Positions 55,991 through 64,000 of a stretch of DNA of 64,000 nt are shown here, piece after piece. The position numbers were made by a program, and so were the translations under genes. The notes beneath the pieces were generated by a model. It made no database searches, was not told where the DNA came from, and saw nothing but the letters and a program-made list of their open reading frames with translations. How positions within the stretch are numbered: position 1 is the first letter of the stretch; the number at the start of each line of letters is the position of its first letter. Location of the stretch: assembly GCA_030063045.1 (NCBI GenBank), contig JAQSEB010000001.1:372001-436000 (forward strand), given 5' to 3'. Source of the DNA: Pratylenchus scribneri (taxonomy: Eukaryota; Nematoda; Chromadorea; Rhabditida; Pratylenchidae).

Positions 55991-56969
55991 ATGGCTGAGA
56001 ATAGAGATAAACTTGTGCATCGTGCAAAACTTGAATTAAAGGTAAGGAGAAGGTTGTAGACTGATATAACATTTAAAATTTTAGGCTGAGCGTTTTGACA
56101 ACGTGATCCAATCGATGAAGGAGGCCATCAAATTCGACGCTGAATTGTCTATTGAGGAACGCGACACATTCTTCAGTGCCTACGAGTCCGTGATTGAAGC
56201 TCGACATGAAGCATGGCATGTCATCAAAGCAGAGGAAAACATCGAGGGTTCGGTAACGAAACAACAAGCGATCAATGAGTGCCGGGAGAAGGTTGAACAG
56301 GAAATACGAAATATTTGCACAGATGTTTTCGTAAGGATGGGGGGATGAATATTTAATGAAAATCATTTTTAATCAAGGATGTGTTGGACAAATATCTCAA
56401 GCCTGAGTCCGGCATTCCAAAAACAGAGGTGTTCTACCTGCGGACGAAGGCCGAATATTATCGCTATTTGATCGAGATCACCACTGGAGATGAACGGACC
56501 AGTAAGCTTTTAAATGGAAAATTTGAATCGGAATAATTTCAGATCTCATTGTGAAGGCCAAGCAAAGCTACAAAGAGGCACGTGGCTACGCCAAGGACTT
56601 GTCGCCGGCTGATCCAATCCGCCTTCGCTTGGTATTCAACTCATCCCAATTCTATTTCCACTTCCTGGACAAACGGAACAAGGCACGTCGATTAATACAC
56701 GAGGTTTTTCACCATGACTTTGAATTATGCTAATTTTATTTATTCAGTTATTGGACGAGGCTACCGATGCAGAATTGGGCACACTGGACGAGGAGAGCCG
56801 ATTGGAATCCCAACGAATTCTGCGAATGCTTCGATTCATTCTGGAAGTTATGAATGACCAAGGAGAACAATTCGAAGGCGAAGAAATTGTCGTCGAGATA
56901 GGGAGGGAAGCTGAAGAGGATGGAGAAGCGGAAGAAGATGGAGAAGCTGAAGAGGATGGAGAAGCATGA
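55991..56969 (+). CDS. Divergent 14-3-3 protein
   Basis: 14-3-3 dimers bind phospho-Ser/Thr peptides on client proteins. Exons 55991-56041, 56085-56330, 56378-56501, 56543-56703, 56748-56969 give 267 aa, alignable over the whole fold (KYLKPESG, VFYLRTKAEYYRYL, ADPIRLRLVFNSSQFYF, LDEESRLES). The binding groove is altered. The family Lys49 and Arg56 correspond here to Glu51 and His58 (AYESVIEARHEAWHV), and Arg60 to His62. The Arg-Tyr pair (128-129) and Asn173 are kept. The C-terminus has an unusual acidic repeat, AEEDGE three times. This is a true 14-3-3 fold but probably with changed or lost phosphopeptide specificity. The standard nematode paralogues (par-5, ftt-2) are much closer to the family consensus. 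Confidence 0.9.
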
Positions 56970-57320
56970 ATTGTTGGGATATGAATATAAGAATAATAGG
57001 AATACATAATACAAACATATTGATCTCTTTTTCCAATTACAATTGTTATTTTTTATTGCTTTTTATTCAACATTTAGAATGCGTTAAATAAAGAATCCTA
57101 TTGCATTGAAAATTTTCTAAAATTGTATGTACCTATACCTAATACTTGTTACTTTCCTATTGGAAAAAATGTATGGGACAAATAGACTATTTTCTACTGT
57201 TTTTGGAGTAATTCTGAAAAGTTCATTCTTGATTTAAATGGAATGAATGAACGAATGCAACTTGTATAAATTCAAAGCTCAATTGAGCATTAATAATAAA
57301 ACATCCTCTATTGCATCAAT

Positions 57321-57331
57321 TTAATTTTCAG
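57321..57331 (+). promoter_or_regulatory. Candidate trans-splice acceptor before DDX55
   Basis: TTAATTTTCAG ends 9 bp before the DDX55 ATG with no upstream in-frame exon needed. That is the arrangement of a spliced-leader acceptor. Confidence 0.5.
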
Positions 57332-57340
57332 AAATAATTC

Positions 57341-60227
57341 ATGAAAAATTCGAAAAAAGGAGCTAATAAACAAGATTTAATCGAGCTATTGAATCCAGTC
57401 ATCAAGGACTATTTCCAAAAAGAATTGAAACATTCGGAATTGACGCCAGTCCAGGTATAGAAAAACAATAAAACAAATCAATTTGCTGTTTTCCGAATAA
57501 ATTTTGAATAAAACTGTTAAGTGAGATGGATAGTAAAAGCAGTTTTGCCGGTGGAAGAAAGAGCGAACAATTCCCTGGCCTGAAATATTCAAAACGACAA
57601 TCATGGATTGTAAATATTGTCAATACAATAAATGAAAGTATTCCATCATTCAACGACATATTCGATAAGGTTATTTCTTCAAAACAATATTCAATCTTAA
57701 TAAAATTAAATTTTAGGAAACATTCTACAAATTTGTCTTCATTGTGATCATTGCATCAATTTTGTTTGTATTGCTGATGGTCAAAGTGTTCAAAGTACGG
57801 ATCAGAGAATATCCGATGAATATACCAGATGGGGAATGGCGCGACTGGAGACCGGCTAATCCGTTTCGCTTTCCTTGGCAAGGCCAACCAAACAGTGAAA
57901 GGAGACGGCACCAAAAGAATGATTAAACTGATGAATACTAATCAATTCCGGATTTTCAAGTTTTACAATATTACTCTTAAATTTGTATAATTGAATACCA
58001 CAATAAAAAAAAATAATAAATATTCGGAAAACAGCAAATTTGACTAAAATAATTTGGGAAAGGAGCTATAAAATCAATAAATTACAGCGATGTACAATCA
58101 AAAAATTCCTGGAAAATTTTGACTGTGTTGTGCAGGCACCAACGGGTTCGGGGAAAACGCTGGCCTATATTCTTCCAACAATGCATATTCTAAATGAGAA
58201 AAGATCGAAAATAGAGGCGGAGAAAAGCAATGGCATTTGTCAAATAATGGCATTGATTGTTGCGCCAAGCCGGGAGCTGGTCAATCAAATCCATGAATTG
58301 TTTAAACCAATTTGCAAAACACTGAAATTTGAGTCAATTCGATTATTTGGGACTGGTGGACAGCACAAAAAGCGAGTGAAAATTGGAATCAAACATTTCA
58401 AGGGACCATGGTTTGCAACAATTATTTTAACGTTTAAAATATTTTAAAATTCGCAGTGTTTTAATTGCAACACCAGGCAGAATTGAATCATTTTTGGCAC
58501 AAGAGCCTGTGCTGAAAAATTATCTGAAATATTTGGAAATTTTAATCATTGACGAGGCCGATCGCTATTCGGACCATGAATCGAGAAGAAGGTTTAAAAA
58601 ACATTTAAAAATGAACATAAATTTCATTTTAGTTTGACTACACTTTTATCAATTTTGCCAAAACAGCGAAGGACTTCCCTGTTCTCAGCAACTCAAACAA
58701 CAGCTATGGAAGAATTAATTAAATTTGGACTGAGAAATCCAATCAGATTGAATGTTAGTGGAAGTGGAAAAGTAGAGATGGACACACAAACAATTGGACA
58801 AACCGCACTAGTAGAAGATGATGAATTGGAGAGCAGCGGAGTGAATGGTGTACCCAAAGAGCTGACCAATTATTATGCGGTAAGAAAACAAAATTAGGGT
58901 AGTGGATTTTCAATCGAAAAAAATAAGTTTCTTTAGTTTTTTTACTGCATTTTTATCGAAATTTTCCTTCAAAAAATGTCAAAATTATGGCAAAAATCTG
59001 ACATAAAAATAAATCAAAACCCCTTAAAACCTAAATTGTCCTCAAATAAATAAAAATTGAATAATTTTCATAGTGCGTTCCGGCGGATTGCAAATTCATG
59101 GCAATGCTTAAATTCCTGAAATCTGAAAAGAACGCAAAAATACTCTGCTTCGTTTCGAATGCCGCCCAATCGGAATATTTCTCGCTAATTATTCCTCCAT
59201 TATTGGATGATCCGGAACGGTTGGTGCTTTCATTGCACCGGAAAATGGAGCAGAAACGGCAAAAAATTGTATGTGAATTTTTGGATTAAAAATTTAAATT
59301 AAAAATATTTTTTAGTTGGAACAATTTCGAAGCACAAAACGTTCAATTTTATTCGCTACGGACATTTTGGCCCGCGGGGTGGATGTGGTCGACATCGATT
59401 GGGTACTGCAATTTGACATCCCAAAACTGTCCAACATTTTCATCCATCGAAGTGGCCGATCGGGACGGATGGGCCGAGAAGGAAAATGCCTTTTACTTTT
59501 GATGGAAGAAGAATCCGGATATGTGGAATTTATTCAAAAACATGAAAATATTACATTGGAGGAGAGCGATTTTGGCAAATTGAAAAGGGAAAAGGCGGAA
59601 AAAGTTCGGCAAAAAATTCAACAAATGGCCATTGAAGACAGGTCAGGTTTATTTTTAATGTGCTAATTTGGAATTTAAAATTTAAATTTCTAGGAAAATC
59701 CTTGAATTGGGCTCCGCTGCATTTGTTTCAGCCATTGAGGCCTATAACAGACATGACTCACAAATTGTTTGCAAAGTTAAAGGTAAATTTTTATTTTGAT
59801 CAAAAATATTTAAATTTAATTAGATTTGAACATTGTTGGAATGGCAAATTCATTTGGCCTTCTCCGGTTGCCACGAATCAGGGAATTGAATGGAAGGAAG
59901 GATTTGGGAGAATTCCAACCGAGAATGGACATTAATACGGGCGAAATTAAATTCAAAGAACAAAAATTGGAGGAGAAAAGACAAAAAGAGAAAATTTTGA
60001 AGAAATCTCCAACAAATTCGACTGCGGGGAATAAAAAAATCAAATTTGAGGAAAAGAATGAAGAAGAGATGGACGAAGAAGAGGAAAAACCAAAAATGAA
60101 GACGAATAAGAAGAAGAGGAAAATGCCGGAATGGGAACAGCTGGGAAAGGAGGCAAAATTGATCAAAAAATTCAAGAAGGGGAAATTATCCCGAGAAGAG
60201 CTGGACAATGAAATGGATGAATTTTAA
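57341..60227 (+). CDS. ddx-55: DDX55/Spb4-type DEAD-box RNA helicase
   Basis: Nucleolar ATP-dependent RNA helicase for 60S ribosomal subunit assembly. Exons 57341-57454, 58088-58410, 58457-58591, 58633-58879, 59074-59268, 59316-59641, 59694-59782, 59824-60227 give 610 aa (human 600). Motifs in order: Q-motif region ELTPVQ; Walker A APTGSGKT (about 55-62); VAPSREL; ATPGRI; DEAD (178-181); LFSAT; ARGVD; IHRSGRSGRMGR. Family-specific signatures are QRRTSLFSATQT, the C-terminal FGLLRLPRIRELNGRK and the basic tail KLIKKFKKGKLSREE. Intron 1 (633 bp) is needed to complete the Q motif and contains another same-strand gene. The TOP3B ATG follows 161 bp after the stop, so the two may be co-transcribed. 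Confidence 0.95.
57526..57926 (+). CDS. Small single-pass membrane protein nested in DDX55 intron 1
   Basis: Two exons, 57526-57669 and 57717-57926 (phase 0, GT/AG), give 117 aa. The N-terminal half is polar (KSSFAGGRKSEQFPGLKYSK), then amphipathic. One transmembrane helix follows (FYKFVFIVIIASILFVLLMV, about 52-71). The C-terminus is rich in Pro, Trp, Arg (GEWRDWRPANPFRFPWQG). It has its own ATG and stop, and splicing as an internal part of DDX55 would break the helicase Q motif, so it is a separate product. Function is unknown; small one-helix proteins of this kind are often mitochondrial or ER subunits, but nothing here proves that. Confidence 0.72.
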
Positions 60228-60368
60228 TTAAATAAGCGATGATATATTTATTCATTTTTGTTGCTCGTTTTGTTGCTTTGTTGATTAAAAAATATTTTAT
60301 TAATTTATTTCATTTAATAGTTTTAACAAAAAGATATCTTCAATTAATTAAAATTAAAAATTTATAAA

Positions 60369-60379
60369 TTTTAAAATAG
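60369..60379 (+). promoter_or_regulatory. Candidate trans-splice acceptor before TOP3B
   Basis: TTTTAAAATAG ends 9 bp before the TOP3B ATG. Together with the 161-bp gap to the DDX55 stop, this looks like an operon-internal acceptor. Confidence 0.45.
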
Positions 60380-60388
60380 AACCCAAAA

Positions 60389-63300
60389 ATGAACATTTTA
60401 ATGGTGGCAGAAAAGCCAATTTTGGCCGAATCAATTGCCAAAATTCTCTCAAATGGAAATTGCCGAACGAAAAAAGGCTGGAATGGTGCCTGCTCCATTT
60501 CGGAATATAAAGCAATGTTCAAAGGAAGGCCGGCCACATTCAAGGTTACCTCCACGTGTGGACATGTGATGGGCGTTGATTTTCCGGCAAAATATAATTC
60601 ATGGGACCGGGTGGATCCATCCGAACTGTTCACCTGTCAAATTGAAAGCAAAGAGGCAAATCCAAAGTTGAAAATGCCGGCGGTGAGTTTCATTAAAATT
60701 AATTATTTAAATATTATAAATTATTTTTTAGTTCCTGGCTTCGGAGGCCAAAAATTGTGATTTTCTAATCCTCTGGCTTGACTGCGATAAAGAAGGAGAG
60801 AATATATGTTTTGAAGTGATTGACGCAGTCCGGCATTCAATGAGGCCGAATTCTGGTGGTGGTCGATTCATGGATGCCGTATTCAGGTTGGATTAATATA
60901 ATAAATTACTAAATATTTTATTATAATTTTTTAGAGCCAAATTTTCGGCCATTACTGAAAAATCAAAAAAGCGATGACTGAATTGGTTCGACCAAATTTG
61001 AATGAATCCCTTTCGGTGGATGCCAGACAAGAATTGGATTTACGGATTGGCTGTGCCTTTACTCGATTTCAGACTCGATTTTTTCAAGTTTTTATAACCA
61101 AATAATTGTTTATTTCTATATTTTTAAAGGACAAATACGGTGATTTGGACAGCAATTTGATCTCATTTGGTCCATGCCAAACCCCGACTTTGGCATTTTG
61201 TGTTGTCCGGCACGATGAAATTGTGAATTTTAAACCGGCTCCATATTGGCTTTTACACGTGGAAATTGAGCTGCCAGGCCACCGAACCCTCAAATTGGAA
61301 TGGACTCGGGACAGGCAATTTGATAAAAACATTGCACAGGCATTTTTGAACAAAATTAAAGTAAATTAAAAATTTCTTATTTTTTTAAAATTTAATTATT
61401 TTTTAAAGAAATTTACGGAAGCAACTGTGATTGAAGTCAGCCAAAAAGAGCATAAAAAGGAAAAGCCGGTTGCATTGAACACTGTTGAATTACTTCGAGT
61501 GGCCTCAAATTCGCTTGGCCTTTCCCCAGCAAATACAATGCACGTTGCCGAACATTTGTACACTCGCGGATATATCAGGTGAAAAAATTAAATGGTGGAA
61601 TATGATTGAATCCATTGGATTTTAATTTGCAGTTATCCCCGAACCGAAACGACCGCATACCCGGAGACATTCGATTTCATTCCAATATTGAGGGAATTGG
61701 CCAAACAGCAATCATTTTCAACAATTGCAAATCAGGTAACCTTTTGAAATTAATTTATTGAATTTATTAATTATTTTTAACATATTTTATTTAATTGAGT
61801 TTTTTAATTAAAATTTTATTATTTTTATTTTATTTAATTGGGAATTTTTAATTAATTTAATTTTAAAGATTCTGAGCGAAGGCATTTCAAAACCAAAATC
61901 CGGCACTGACAAAGGCGATCATCCCCCAATTACTCCAATGAAGGCAATGGATGGATGGTTGACTGGAGGTAATCAATAAATCAATCAATCTAATTAATTA
62001 AATAAATTGCAAAAAAAAAAGTTTAAATTATCTAATTTATTTTTTTAGATTATGCCAGGGTCTATGAATACATCGCTCAGCATTTTCTGGCAACATTAAT
62101 GCGTGCTTGCAAATATTTGACAAAAACTATCAAGTAAGAAAATAACTGTAATAAATTTTTTTATTAAAATTTGAAGATTTTCAATTGGCGAAGAAGAATT
62201 TGTTGTTCATTCCCGAGTGGTCATTGATCCCGGTTTTACGCAAATTCTCACTTGGATGGCAGTTTCACAGGAAGAAATGCTCGACTCCATTCAAAAAGGC
62301 CAAAAATTCCCAATAAAGTTTGTAAAAAATTTGCAAAAATTTAATATTGTTAATTATAGAGAAATAAATTTGGTTGAACGAATGACGACGCCACCGGATT
62401 ATTTGACCGAAGCAGAATTGATCACATTAATGGAGAAATATGGGATTGGCACGGATGCGAGCATCCCAACGCACATAAACAATATTTGCAATCGAAATTA
62501 TGTGAAAGTAAGTATAAATAAATTTTAATAAAAAAATTAATTAAATATTAAAAATTTAAATTAATTTAATAATTTTTAATTAAATTGTTAAGGTTGAAAC
62601 AGGCCGAAAATTGATTCCAACAAAACTTGGCATCGCCCTTGTTCATGGCTACCAACGAGTTGACCCGGAATTAATTCAACCAACCATGAGGGCTGATGTC
62701 GAAAAACAATTGGATTTGATCGCAAAAGGGCGAGCGGATTATGAGACAATGAAAAATCAAACATTGGAAATATTCAAGCAGAAATATTCTCATTTTGTGC
62801 AAAATATTCAACAAGTGGATGCACTTTTTGAAGGTATAGATGAAATGGAAAAATGTTTAATCGAATTAATAAATATTATAAATTTAAAGATTCATTCAAA
62901 ACGTTGGCCGATGCCGGCAAACCATTCAGCAAATGCGGAAAATGTCGCCGATTCATGAAATTGGTCGAGGCCAGACCCCAGCGGCTATATTGCCCGACAT
63001 GTCAAGTAAGAAAAATGGCCTTATTAATTTAATGGAATATTTTATCAGCTAATTAAAATAAAATGTATTTAATTAAATTGTAATTGTGTTTTCATTTGCT
63101 AAGATTGTAAATGTGTTTCACTTAGATTGTAATTGTAAATGTATTTCACTTAGATTGTAATTGTAAATGTGTTTCACTAAGATTGTAAATGTGTTTCACT
63201 TAGATTGTAATTGTAAATGTGTTTTCGTTTGCTAAGATTGTAAATGTGTTTTCGCCAGCTAAGATTGTAAATGTGTTTTCGCCAGCTAAGATTGTAAATG

Positions 63301-64000
63301 TGTTTTCGCCAGCTAAGATTGTAATTGTGTTTTCGCCAGCTAAGATTGTAAATGTGTTTTCGCCAGCTAAGATTGTAAATGTGTTTTCGCCGGCTAAGAT
63401 TGTAATTGTGTTTTCGCCAGCTAAGATTGTAAATGTGTTTTCGCCAGCTAAGATTGTAATTGTGTTTTCGCCAGCTAAGATTGTAAATGTGTTTTCGCCA
63501 GCTAAGATTGTAAATGTGTTTTCGCCAGCTAAGATTGTAAATGTGTTTTCTCCTGCTAAGATTGTAAATGTGTTTTCGCCAGCTAAGATTGTAAATGTGT
63601 TTTCGTTTGCTAAGATTGTAATTGTATTTTCGCCTGCTAAGATTGTAAATGTGTTTCCAATTTTTAAATTATAATATCAATGTAGCTGAGTTTTAGAATG
63701 CTAGTTTTTAATTTGCTTAACATTTCAGCTCCCATCGAATTCAAATTCTCTTTTAGGAAACTTACAACCTCCCATCGGCCAAGGATGCCACCGTTCAACT
63801 CCATTTTGAGCGACAATGTCCAATTGATGGATTCGAACTACTCTATTTCCATACAAGTGGCGGCAAACTGTCCAAAGCATTCGCATTTTGCCCTCATTGC
63901 TACAATAATCCACCATTTGAGGATATGAAGGGCAAAGCATTGGGATGCAATGAATGCAGCCATCCCGATTGCCCAAATTCATTCAAGTGAGCTTTTTTTT
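60389..64000 (+). CDS. TOP3B: DNA/RNA topoisomerase III beta (3' end outside window)
   Basis: Type IA topoisomerase that passes single strands of DNA or RNA through a transient 5'-phosphotyrosine break. Exons 60389-60682, 60732-60886, 60935-61087, 61130-61360, 61409-61578, 61633-61735, 61869-61968, 62049-62133, 62177-62317, 62360-62507, 62593-62833, 62890-63005, 63757-63986, then continuing. Visible: toprim start [10 protein letters not shown]; acidic triad [25 protein letters not shown]; catalytic Tyr in ISYPRTETT (codon 61634-61636); [22 protein letters not shown]; zinc repeats KCGKC...YCPTC and CPHCY...CNEC. Exon 3 is frameshifted by one missing A at about 60964-60969. With that base counted, the Tyr falls at residue 336, as in human TOP3B. 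Intron 12 carries a 27-bp satellite. Confidence 0.93.
63075..63660. repeat. 27-bp satellite array in TOP3B intron 12
   Basis: About four 28-bp variant units (CACTTAGATTGTAATTG type) followed by about sixteen 27-bp units (TTTTCGCCAGCTAAGATTG). Orientation and variant order are the mirror image of the ATAD3 array. Confidence 0.96.

Noticed and set aside
56744..57036. Serine-rich (-) frames opposite the 14-3-3 tail
   Set aside because: They are shadows of the acidic AEEDGE-repeat codons on the coding strand.

Overview
This is a eukaryotic, nematode-type genome window. Short AT-rich introns end in TTTCAG, TTTTAG or TTAAAG. Several ATGs sit 7-10 bp after an intron-like acceptor, as expected for spliced-leader trans-splicing. 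The PERIOD homologue carries the SYQ and LT motifs of nematode LIN-42. At least one GC-AG intron is needed. A tylenchid (cyst-nematode-like) worm is my guess from base composition and GC donors. That guess is inference.

Layout. 0-5.7 kb: non-coding, with inverted-repeat elements. 5.7-14.2 kb (+): a 15-exon SLC1 glutamate transporter; intron 8 holds a 3.4-kb satellite. 15.0-15.9 kb (-): 3' part of a cysteine-rich one-TM protein. 16-27 kb: gene-poor, with a 27-bp satellite, a 25-bp satellite flanked by a direct duplication, and a ladder of TATA-box units; a weak (-) candidate lies at 21.3-22.1 kb. 27.1-32.8 kb (+): a C2H2 zinc-finger protein. 34.1-35.8 kb (-): a one-TM protein, 5' end unresolved. 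36.9-40.8 kb (+): dynein light chain roadblock, then ATAD3. 42.7-49.6 kb (+): lin-42/period. 50.3-52.9 kb: a satellite array interrupted by a 609-bp hAT-type element. 53.2-55.2 kb (-): RPN13/ADRM1. 56.0-57.0 kb (+): a divergent 14-3-3. 57.3-60.2 kb (+): DDX55/Spb4 helicase with a small membrane-protein gene nested in its first intron. 60.4-64 kb (+): topoisomerase III beta, running off the window, with one apparent 1-base frameshift.

Two palindromic MITE-like families (A, about 18 copies; B, 8 copies) fill nearly all introns above about 300 bp between 5 and 49 kb. They are absent from the conserved genes at 36.9-40.8 kb and 53-64 kb, whose introns are about 40-60 bp except where a satellite or SINE has entered. 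Satellites and mobile DNA, rather than an operon-like machine, are the distinctive content. roadblock-ATAD3 and DDX55-TOP3B are close, same-strand pairs with putative trans-splice acceptors and may be operonic.
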